Under the pieces are notes generated by a model. That model searched no databases and was not told where the DNA came from. It saw only the letters and a program-made list of their open reading frames with translations. A stretch of DNA of 64,000 nt from Bubalus kerabau (Eukaryota; Chordata; Mammalia; Artiodactyla; Bovidae), in the NCBI RefSeq assembly GCF_029407905.1, contig NC_073627.1:49593001-49657000 (forward strand), written 5' to 3'. Positions 55,287 to 64,000 of this stretch are shown here, in pieces (the first letter of the stretch is position 1; the number at the start of each line of letters is the position of its first letter). The translations under genes and the position numbers were made by a program.

Positions 55287-56624
55287 TTCAGTTCAGTTCA
55301 GTTCAGTCGCTCAGTCGTATCCGACTTTGCGACTCCATGAATCCCAGCACGCCAGGCCTCCCTGTCCATCAACAACTCCTGGAGTTCACTCAGACTCACG
55401 TCCATCGAGTCAGTGATGCCATCCAGCCATCTCATCCTCTGTTGTCCCCTTCTCCTCCTGCCCCCAATCCCTCCCAGCATCAGAGTCTTTTCCAATGAAT
55501 CAACTCTTCGCATGAGGTGGCCAAAGTACTGGAGTTTCAGCTTTAAGCATCATTCCCTCCAAAGAAATCCCAGGGCTGATCTCCTTTAGAATGGACTGGT
55601 TGGATCTCCTTGCAGTCCAAGGGACTCTCAAGGGTCTTCTCCAGGACCACAGTTCAAAAGCATCAATTCTTCGGCGCTCAGCCTTCTTCACAGTCCAACT
55701 CTCACATCCATACATGACCACAGGAAAAACCATAGCCTTGACTAGACGAACCTTTTTTGGCAAAGTCATGTCTCTGCTTTTGAATATGCTATCTAGGTTG
55801 GTCATAACTTTCCTTCCAAGGAGTAAGCGTCTTTTAATTTCATGGCTGCAATCACCATCTGCAGTGATTTTGGAGCCCAAAAAAATAAAGTCTGCCACTG
55901 TTTCCACTGTTTCCCCATCTATTTCCCATGAAGTGGTGGGACCGGATGCCATGATCTTCATTTTCTGAATGTTGAGCTTTAAGCCAACTTTTTCACTCTC
56001 CACTTTCACTTTCATCAAGAGGCTTTTGAGTTCCTCTTCACTTTCTGCCATAAGGGTGGTGTCATCTGCATATCTGAGGTTATTGAGATTTCTCCCGGCA
56101 ATCTTGATTCCAACTTGTATTTCTTCCAGCCCAGCGTTTCTCATGATGTACTCTGCATAGAAGTTAAATAAACAGGGTGACAATATACAGCCTTGACGTA
56201 CTCCTTTTCCTATTTGGAACCAGTCTGTTGTTCCATGTCCAGTTCTAACTGTTGCTTCCTGACCTGCATACAGATTTCTCAAGAGGCAGGTCAGCTGGTC
56301 TTATATTCCCATCTTTTTCAGAATTTTCCACAGTTTATTGTGATCCACACAGTCAAAGGCTTTGGCATAGTCAATAAAGCAGAAATAGATGCTTTTCTGG
56401 AACTTTCTTGCTTTTTTGATGATCCATTCATGTTGGCAATTTGATCTCTGTTTCTTCTGCCTTTTTTAAAACCAGCTTGAACATTTAGACGTTCACGGTT
56501 CACATATTGCTGAAGCCTGGCTTGGAGAATTTTGAGCATTACTTTACTAGCGTGTGAGATGAGTGCAATTGTGCGGTAGTCTGAGCATTTTTTGCATTGC
56601 CTTTCTTTGGGATTGAAATGAAAA
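55287..56624 (-). mobile_element. BovB LINE 3' fragment, longest in window
   Basis: (TTCAG)n 3' end. The minus strand encodes 260 aa of RT with GVRQGCILSPCLFN, the catalytic YADDTTLMAESEEEL and the MASGPTTSWEIDGETVETVADFIFLGSKI region, then a frameshift. More N-terminal RT sequence (to 56539) lies in another frame. 5' truncated. Confidence 0.95.
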
Positions 56625-56872
56625 ATAAATATTTGTTTGTTTATTTGCTCTGGGCTTTCTCTAGCTGTGGTGAGTAGGGGCTACTCTTCCTTGCAGTGTG
56701 CAGGCTTCTCATTGCTGTGTCTTCTCTTATTGTGGAGCACACACTCTAGCACAGGCTTCAGTCATTCTGGTGCACGGGCTTAGTTGCTTTGAGGCCTGAG
56801 AAATCTTCCTGGGCCAAGACTGAACCCATGTCCCTGCATTGGTAGGTGGATCCTTATCCAGGGAAGTCCTGG
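56625..56872 (-). mobile_element. CHR-type SINE
   Basis: 'ttatttgctctgggctttctctag' to 'ccttatccagggaagtcc', directly joined to the BovB. Confidence 0.8.
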
Positions 56873-57248
56873 TGAACAGTTCCTGTATTTTTTACGTCAT
56901 CTTCTTCCTCTATAGGGGTAAATTCAGGCAGGTTTGGCCAAGGAATCAACTGGAACATCAGAGACTCTGCTACACCAAGAGTTGCTCCTCCCTAGGCTGT
57001 AAATGTGGACAAGGTCTCAATGGGAGACTGCAGAGTGGAAAGAGACCTCCAGAACAACCAACCCTAACAGGATGCAAAATGCAGTGTATACTATGATTAC
57101 AACTCTGCTTAAATATATCTGCCGATGGACTAACACTGGAAATGAATAAACAAAAATGAAAGCAACTGTGTGATACGGTGGTCAGAACAGAGATGAGTTT
57201 TCTTTTGTTATTCTCTGCTTTTCAATCTTTCTGTAATGTCATTAGAGA
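56873..57248. other. No gene seen
   Basis: Unassigned DNA. Confidence 0.4.
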
Positions 57249-57390
57249 GGGCTTCCCAGATGGCATTAAAGGTAAAGAACCTGCCTGCCAATGCAGGAGA
57301 CAAAAAAGAGGTGGGTTCAATCCCTGGACAGAGGAGCCTGGCAGCTACAGCCCATAGGGTCATACAGAGTCATACACAACTGAAGAGACT
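57249..57390 (+). mobile_element. Bov-tA SINE with internal deletion
   Basis: Head 'ggcttcccagatggcattaaagg', then jumps from 'caatccctgg' to 'acagaggagcctggcagc'. Confidence 0.8.
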
Positions 57391-57428
57391 TAGCATGCAC
57401 GCACACACGCATGCAGGATATATATATG

Positions 57429-57652
57429 GGGCTTCCCAGGTGGTGCAGTGGTAAAAGAACCCACCTGCCAATGCAGGAGGCACAGGAGACATGGGTTCGA
57501 TCCCTGGGTTGGGAAGATCTCCTGGAGGAGAAAATGGCAACCCATGCCAGTATTCTTGCCTGAAAATTTCTATGGACAGAGGAGCCTGGCAGGATACAGT
57601 CCATGGAGTCACAAAGAGCCAGACATGACTATGCTCACGTGCTCAGTCATGA
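57429..57652 (+). mobile_element. Bov-tA SINE
   Basis: Full head and body from 'gggcttcccaggtggtgcagtgg'. Confidence 0.9.
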
Positions 57653-58517
57653 GGACATATATATATATATCCTTCCCCCTCCCCCCGATCAAGGGACTTT
57701 GAAAGAAGAAGGATTGGAATTTTACATAAAATCACCAGGAAGCTCCTCCAAGTTTGCAGTATGAGAAGCCAAGATGTAGCAGTGTCAGAGGGGATTTGCC
57801 AGTTCATGTTAGGAATCCCTGATCTTGGACAGGTCAGGAATATGACCTGAGTCTGATCCTGAGATTTGTAGAAAAAGAAATTCAGGTTTCTCCAGAATGA
57901 TCAGGAGGCCCTGGGAGAACTGACAGATATTGAGTATAGGAAACAGTGGAGACTACTCAGCTGTTTTCACTTCCAGTGGCGGCCAATGCTTTCTAGAGAT
58001 GACAGCTTGACAGAGGATCCTGATAGCAAACTTGAGTATTCTCACCTACTGGGGAGTATCTTCAGAGTATCTCTATGCTCTCAGAGTTGAGATGACTAAA
58101 TCAAGGATTCTCTTTAAATGCTTTATTTATCCAGCTTGGATACCTTGACATGTGCTTTTAAGAAAATTAAATTCTCTGTGCCTCAGTTGTACCATCTATG
58201 AAACTGGAATAATGTGTATATGATATACCTCATAGAGTTGTCAGAATGTATGCCAAGCCTTAGCAAATAGTAGCTGGTTGTATCAATAATAACATCTCAG
58301 TAAATAGTAACAAATGGTTATTGTAAATCTTGTGCTTATTTCAAATTGAAGCCTCTTGAAGATAATTAGATGTTCAACCTCTCTAAAAGCTTGGGCAAAA
58401 CTGGGGCAGCTCAGCTTCATAGGAAATCTAGTTTACCACTCTACTCTTCCTCTTTCCTTACATGGGTTTCTCCATGGCAGAGTCTCTCTTCAAAAAAAAA
58501 AAAAAAAAAAATTCCTA
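57653..58517. other. No gene seen
   Basis: Unassigned DNA with a (TA)n stretch at 57657 and A-run at 58493. Confidence 0.5.
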
Positions 58518-58630
58518 TCTGGAGTTTCCTGGTAGTCCAGTGGTCAGGAGTCCATTGCAGGTGACATGAGTGCAATCTCTGGTCAGGGAATTAAGATCCC
58601 ACAAGCCACACAGCATGGCCAAAAAAAATT
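58518..58630 (+). mobile_element. CHR-type SINE, short
   Basis: 'ggagtttcctggtagtccagtgg' to 'cacagcatggcc' and A-tail. Confidence 0.75.
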
Positions 58631-58989
58631 TTTTTAAGAGTCCTATTGATGTTTAGAAGTATCCTGTCTTTTCTTTTCTCTGGGATAGCACCCAACATCA
58701 ATTTCAAGTGACCAGAATTTTTTTTTTTTTATATATAATGTTAAGGTTGCATAATTCATGTTCCTATCTGTAATTCTCCAAGTTACATTCTTCCTCTGAG
58801 ATTCTGGGTTAGGGTGATGGATCCTGGTTTTACTCTGCATATAGTCAGAATAATCTTAGCCACCTGTTTCTGAGATGCCAATGCCTCTTTTGTCATCAAA
58901 ACCTGATGTCAGCATTTTGTTCTCTTGTTTAAGGCAACAGATCTGTACATGTTTACATACAATGATCTGGGGATTTTCTAAGCACTCAC

Positions 58990-59205
58990 TGGCTTCCCCA
59001 GTGGTTCAGACTGTAAAGAATCAGCCTGCAATGCAGGATACCTGGGTTTGATCCCTGGGTCGGAAAGACCCCCTAGAGAAGGTAATGGCAACCCGCTCCA
59101 GTATTCTCGTCTGGAGAATTCCATGGACAAAGGTACGTGGTTGGGCTATAGTCCATGTGGCCACACAGAGTTGGACATGACTGAACAACTATAACACTTT
59201 CACTT
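58990..59205 (+). mobile_element. Bov-tA SINE
   Basis: 'ggcttccccagtggttcagactg' to 'gacatgactgaacaac'. Confidence 0.9.
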
Positions 59206-60834
59206 CACTTTGACTTAAGCACTGTCCATCAGAACCAGTATGAATAAAGCGAATCTTTTATCGAGGTCTTTTTGATCCAGTCATCTCATATCTGAGGACC
59301 CACATATATACCAAGGAAAGAAAAGGTCATATGCCTGAGTAGAATATATGCTTGGCTTGATTTTAAAGTGTAAGACTGCTAGTCACCCAAATCATTAGGA
59401 GGATGATTACTGTATAATCTGAGATATCACACAACCATTGAAAAATGATCATTTTGAAGATGGTGCTACAACATAGGGAAATGCCAGCATTAGTCAGCTA
59501 CTCCTGCTAAGCAAACAACTTAGAATCTCAGTCATACAGGAAATCTTTATTTCTTCTGCATTTGCAGGTCAGCTGCATTTTTGGCTGATCCAGGCCAGAT
59601 CAGTGGAACTTGGCTGATCAGTTGAGGTGACATCGCTCATTCCTCTGTGACTAGTGGGCTGCTCAAGACATCGTCTTTACAAGATGGTAGCAGAGGCTCA
59701 GGAGAGCAGACCTAATGCTGAGATGGGTAAAGCCTTTGTACACGTCACTACTACTAACGTCTCATTGGCTGAATATAGTCCTATGGACAAGTCCACATCA
59801 AGGGGGTGGAAAACACACTCCACCTCTAATGTCAGGAACCACACGTGGTGTAGATCTAGGGAGTGAGGAAGTCTTGAGACGAACAATACAAGCTACAACA
59901 GTGCCTCACAAAAAGGTTACATGGAAAACACACACGTACATATGACGTTGATTGTCCAACTTCATAGTAACTATGTAAAAAATATTTTTTGCAAGTCAAC
60001 AAAGAATAGAAATAAATAAGCAAAATTGAAAAAAAAATTTTGCCTGGATAACAAATTGATAAGAACTTTTTATTTTGCATTTCTCTAGTTCTCAAACTTA
60101 CATAATAGAATTATCTTACCTTTTTTTTAATTGGAGTATAGTTGATTTACAATGTGTGTTAGTTACTTTTCTATATTAAAGTAAGTTTTAGAAGCTTCTC
60201 ACAGCAGGCATATTATTTGACCAAATGAACTGTTTTATCTATTATATTAAGGGTCTGTAGAAAAATGTAGACTTCTAAGTACATTCAAGTTAGCCATTTA
60301 TTCTTAGTCCCCACCAATTCCTAATCTCAAACTCAAATCGAACAAACTTCCATCAACATGGACCTTTGCCTAAAAACAGTTTAAATTCCTTTATTCTCTT
60401 AAATTCTTCACTGTGGCAGTGTTAATTATTCTCGACACTGACCTCTTTGAAGTCTCGAAAATCAGATATTCATTCTATTGACTAGAGCATTGTTCTACTA
60501 GATTCTGATTTTCTGAAAAGAGCAAATCCATTCAATAAATAATTACTGAGCACCTGCCATATCCAAAGCACTCTACTAGTTACTTTTGGGAAACTAAAGA
60601 TGTGTAAGTGCCGTCCTTACTCTCAGGGGGCTCACAGTCTAATGGGAAGAGAAAAGTGCACCCATACATTTGGGGACAGGAAGAATAGACCAGAAGAAGG
60701 AAGAGTGCATGAGTCCATAGCCCTGGTGGCATAATAGAGTCATTTGGACAACTTTTATTAAGTGTCCAAGCCCATGCCTAGAGATGCTGATGTAATTGGT
60801 CTAATGTCTGACTTGATGACTATTTTGGTTTATT
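59206..60834. other. No gene seen; old repeat near 60.5 kb
   Basis: Mostly unassigned. 60525-60660 ('attactgagcacctgccatatcc', 'gggggctcacagtctaatggg') is an old mammalian repeat of unassigned family. Confidence 0.5.
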
Positions 60835-61040
60835 TTCAATATTTATTTATTTTTATGTTTTTATTTATTTGGCTGCACCTTGTCTCACTTGTGGTGTGCA
60901 GTATCCTAAGTTGCAGCATATGAACTCTTAGTTTCAGCATGTAGTAGGATCTAGTTCCCTGACCAGGGATGATCGAACCTGGGCTCCCTGCATTGGGAGG
61001 GCGTGAGTCTTAACCACTGGACCACCAAGGAAGTACCTGA
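60835..61040 (-). mobile_element. CHR-type SINE
   Basis: 'tatttatttatttttatg...ggctgcacc' to 'taaccactggaccaccaagg'. Confidence 0.8.
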
Positions 61041-61421
61041 TATTTTTTAAAACTCCTCAGAGTGTTACAAACAGCAGCCAAGGTTGAGAACCCCTGGATT
61101 AGGCCTTCTACTTTAAGTTTGACCGAACTCTCTGCATAGTACTGACAAAGACTCTCAAATGCAATCCTTAAAGCAATTAATTCTTTTTTAAAAATAAATT
61201 ATTTTATCAAAAATTATACAATGTATGCAAATAGTTTAAAGTCCAAAAAGTCAAATGGCCCTGAGGCTTATGACTAAAATTTAGCAGTCCCCGTTCTCTC
61301 CATCCCCCAATTCTTCCTGCGTTTTTGACTCGTCAAATTATTTGTAGAGAATTCACACATCTTCAATTCTCCAAATGTTAACATACTGGTATCTCTTGCT
61401 TCATCAAAAACGAATTAACTG

Positions 61422-61640
61422 GGACTTCCCTGGTGGTTCAGTAGTTAAGAACCTGCCTTTCAGGAAATGTGGGTTTGATCCCTGGTTTGGGGACTAAGAT
61501 CCCACATTCTCTGGGGCAACTAAGCCCTGCAACTACTGAGCCCGTGGGCCACAACTAGAGAGTCCATTGCGCTGCAGTGAAGGATTCCGCATGACGCAAC
61601 TAAGAACCGATGCAGCCAAAAATAAACCCAAAAAACGAAA
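61422..61640 (+). mobile_element. CHR-type SINE
   Basis: 'gggacttccctggtggttcagtag' to 'gcagccaaaaataaaccc'. Confidence 0.8.
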
Positions 61641-62186
61641 ACAGAAAACTAATTAATTGTGAAAAATTTTTTCCCCACCTAAAAGTACCCTGAAGCCCCC
61701 AAGGAAAGGCAAACAGAAGTAGGTAGTTGGAACAACAGGAGGCAGAGGAAGGTTCTTCCGTTCAGTCCCGGGAAAGGAGAGCTGACGACTGTCAGGTTCA
61801 GACTGGCTGCCTTGGTGACCCAAGCAGTTCAGAGAGGCAGCTAAGAGCACTTTTCTAAGCCCACCCACCTGCTCTCCTGCCTCTTGGAAAGCTGATGGGC
61901 TTTATCTGAAATGTTAGCCAAAAGCATATATCCACACTTTCTCCTGGACTTAAGCTTGGAGGGCACCCTACTCCACCTCCAAAATAAGCCAGTGAGGTGG
62001 GGGTGGGTTAGAAACACTGGGAGATGGACTTAAAACGAAGGATGCATTAGAAGTGTAAGTCAGAGTGTTATCCTGGGAAGCCCTGAAAGTTAGTTTGGCT
62101 TGAAGACTTCAGGGACTCCCTGGAGATACATTAGCAGGGATGTCACAAAATCAGTTCTGTATTTGAGGAGCACCTCTGTGACTGGT
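61641..62186. other. No gene seen (SLFN14 downstream flank)
   Basis: Unassigned DNA downstream of SLFN14. Confidence 0.4.
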
Positions 62187-62397
62187 GGCTTCCCTGGTAG
62201 CTCAGGTGATAAAAGCGTTTGCCTGCAATGCGGGAGAAACGGATTTGATCCCTGGGTCGGGAAGATCCCCTGGAGAAAGAAATGGCAACCCACTCCAGTT
62301 CTCTTGCCTGGAAAATTCCATGGATGGAGGAGTCTCGTAGGCTACAGTCCATGGGGTCGCAAAGAGTCGCACACGACTGAGCGACTTCACTTTCACT
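62187..62397 (+). mobile_element. Bov-tA SINE near the SLFN14 3' end
   Basis: 'ggcttccctggtagctcaggtg' to 'cacgactgagcgacttcac'. It lies 280 bp past the SLFN14 stop, possibly in its 3' UTR, antisense to the gene. Confidence 0.9.
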
Positions 62398-62676
62398 TTT
62401 CTGTGGCTGGACAAGATGAAAGCTGGATTGGATTAGAAAACCCAGAGGCAAGGGACCCATCATAAGTCCCAGGGAAGAGGTGGAGAGGAGTGGGAAAGAC
62501 CAGTGACACCGCAAATAGACCCGGAGGCCCAGTGCCAGGAGACAGTTCTGTGGCTCCGTGCAATTCTGACTGACCCTTGACCTCCTCGCTTGTGACACAT
62601 GAAAGGGCGAAGCTGCCACCTGCTGGGGAGTATGGAGACTCTGCTCTCTGTCCCTTCCTATACTGTGAAATAATTT

Positions 62677-63511
62677 TCAAAAGGTTGCCTTCTTTTCATA
62701 AAGCAGGTAGAGGTGTTTGATGGCTTTCGAGGCAAAACAGAGCTTATGAACTTCCTCTGACAGGGTATACTCTGGACTGAGCCCAAACACAATATTCCTC
62801 TCCAGGCCTGAAAACTGCTGAATACTGTCTAAAACAATGTGACCGTCCAGAACACCAGAGGCCTGGCTGAACACAACCTTTGTGGCTCCGCAGGTCTCAA
62901 ATAATTCCATCGCTCTTAGCAGTGCAAGCTCATAGCGTCCTCTGTCCTCCGCTCTCCTGCACAGAATTGCTATGTCTCTGGGCAGATAGCCACACTGGAA
63001 CAGGTGGTGACATCTTTCTGCCACGTGTCTCGCGATTTCTTCTGTGGTCAGGTTGGTCTCTATCTCACACACCCCAGGCAAAGCCTGGGCACGCATTGCT
63101 TCCTCATACGAAGCTTCCCTGAATGCCACCAGTGTGTCTGGAGACACGCTGGGGTGAGGATTTTCCTTGATCCTCTTCATTTCTTCTTTCATGAGCATCG
63201 CTATTTCCAGAGCACAGTGGATCCCGTTGGTGATTGTTTTCCGAGGAAATTGAGCAGATGGAGGCGGAAGGCCGTTGCCGCCTCCATGATGGACTTGGAA
63301 AGGGTCCAGAAAAAGCCAGAGAATCCCATGGTGTGGGTTTCCACTTCCAGCACCCCTCACCTTTGGGTGGGTGATGCTCTTGGCCTTCATGTACCAGTCA
63401 CCATATTTACTGCAGAAATGCTCAGTTTCATCCATCACTATGTGCTTGACCTTTGGGAACTCCCCTCCCATGAAGGTTTTCCGGGTCACAGCTCGGCAGG
63501 TCGTTTGCTGG
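62677..63511 (-). CDS. SLFN14: SLFN14 last coding exon, partial gene (C-terminal 277 aa)
   Basis: Seen: acceptor TCCTTACAG/C at 63512, phase 2 entry, then 277 codons and TGA at 62677-62679. The product begins [14 protein letters not shown], has the Walker B-like [46 protein letters not shown] and [21 protein letters not shown], and ends [11 protein letters not shown]. These are SLFN14-type segments (the human protein ends LYEKRAAY) and differ from SLFN11. Known: SLFN14 (912 aa in human) is a ribosome-associated endoribonuclease acting in erythroid cells and platelets. The nuclease half lies beyond the right edge. Same strand as SLFN11 and 21.5 kb upstream of its start codon. The start at 63511 is a splice border, not a start codon. 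Confidence 0.9.
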
Positions 63512-63671
63512 CTGTAAGGATGAAGGAGAGAATAGGGCTTCAGGCATACAAATAAAAGGAACACCATGCATTTATGACTCTCTGGATTGGCATTAGAGAC
63601 TGATTCACCGGAAGCTGATTGACTGATTCAGCAGTGTCCTGAATACTACAAAAATGCTCTTCTTACAAGGC

Positions 63672-64000
63672 TCCTGACATCATTTGTTGTTGTTTAGTTG
63701 CTAAGTCAGGCTTCCCAGGTGGCGCTAGTGCTAAAGAACCTGCCTGCCAATACAGGAGATGTAAGAGATGGGGGGTTCCATCCCTAGGTTGGGAAAGATC
63801 CCCTGGAGGAGGGCATGGCAATCCCCTCCAGTATTCTCGCCTGGAGAATCCTTTGGACAGAGGAGCCTAGTGGGCTATAGTCCATAGGGTCTCATGGAGT
63901 TGGACACGACTGAAGTGACTTAGCATGCACACACAGTCGCTAAGTCATGTCCAACTCTTTCGCGACCCCACGGACTATAGACTGCTGGGCTCCTCTGTCC
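63672..64000 (-). mobile_element. Bov-tA SINE split by an opposite Bov-tA, cut by window end
   Basis: Outer copy: 'gttgttgtttagttgctaagtca' and, after the insert, 'gtcgctaagtcatgtccaactc' to the edge. Confidence 0.85.
63709..63935 (+). mobile_element. Bov-tA SINE nested in the outer copy
   Basis: Full head and body; direct repeats GT(T/C)GCTAAGTCA at 63697-63708 and 63936-63947. Confidence 0.9.

Noticed and set aside
55591..56160. Plus-strand frames of 125 and 63 aa at 55.6-56.2 kb
   Set aside because: Antisense of the BovB reverse transcriptase.
63004..63555. 183-aa plus-strand open frame
   Set aside because: It is the antisense of the SLFN14 exon and shows no domain.

Overview
This window is nuclear DNA from a ruminant, most likely a bovid. 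The evidence is the repeat content: many copies of the tRNA-derived SINE Bov-tA, the dimeric SINE BovA2 with its (CAG)n tail, older CHR-type artiodactyl SINEs, three BovB LINE fragments and L1 elements of the bovine (L1-BT) type. The species cannot be fixed from this sequence alone.

The window covers part of the Schlafen (SLFN) gene cluster. One complete gene is present on the minus strand: an SLFN11 orthologue with four coding exons (41148-40092, 38888-38760, 30724-30001, 29686-28876). All splice sites and phases agree, giving 906 codons plus a stop. A second Schlafen gene, SLFN14, enters from the right edge. Only its last coding exon (63511-62677, minus) is inside the window. No SLFN12- or SLFN13-like coding sequence was recognised in the 21 kb between them, so SLFN11 and SLFN14 look like direct neighbours here.

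Layout from left to right. 1-2.2 kb holds SINEs. 2.27-10.13 kb is a nearly full-length L1 with a 14-bp target-site duplication; both ORFs keep one frame but carry stop codons. 10.1-13 kb is mostly gene-free, with a nested Bov-tA cluster and a G-run near 12.7 kb. 13.0-14.05 kb is a CpG-rich, promoter-like block with an ISRE, CCAAT box, E-box and outward-facing splice donors, but no recognised gene. 14.5-28 kb is a repeat field (CHR, Bov-tA, L1 3' ends, a 2-kb truncated L1, BovB). 28.9-41.1 kb is the SLFN11 coding part. 41.2-51.5 kb is its 5' region, with nested SINEs, a solo LTR, an orphan L1 5' end and two or three promoter-like blocks. One of these, at 50.43-50.59 kb, combines two exact ISREs, a 4 x 17 bp tandem repeat and an A/T-rich TATA-like element. 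51.6-62.6 kb is repeats and unassigned intergenic DNA. 62.68-63.51 kb is the SLFN14 last exon.

Both genes belong to the interferon-linked Schlafen family: SLFN11 restricts viral translation and stalls replication by tRNA cleavage and ssDNA/helicase functions, and SLFN14 is a ribosome-associated endoribonuclease. No prokaryote-like system, CRISPR array or wholly new gene system was found. The most interesting signals are family-residue changes in SLFN11, the interferon-type promoter modules, and the absence of SLFN12/13.
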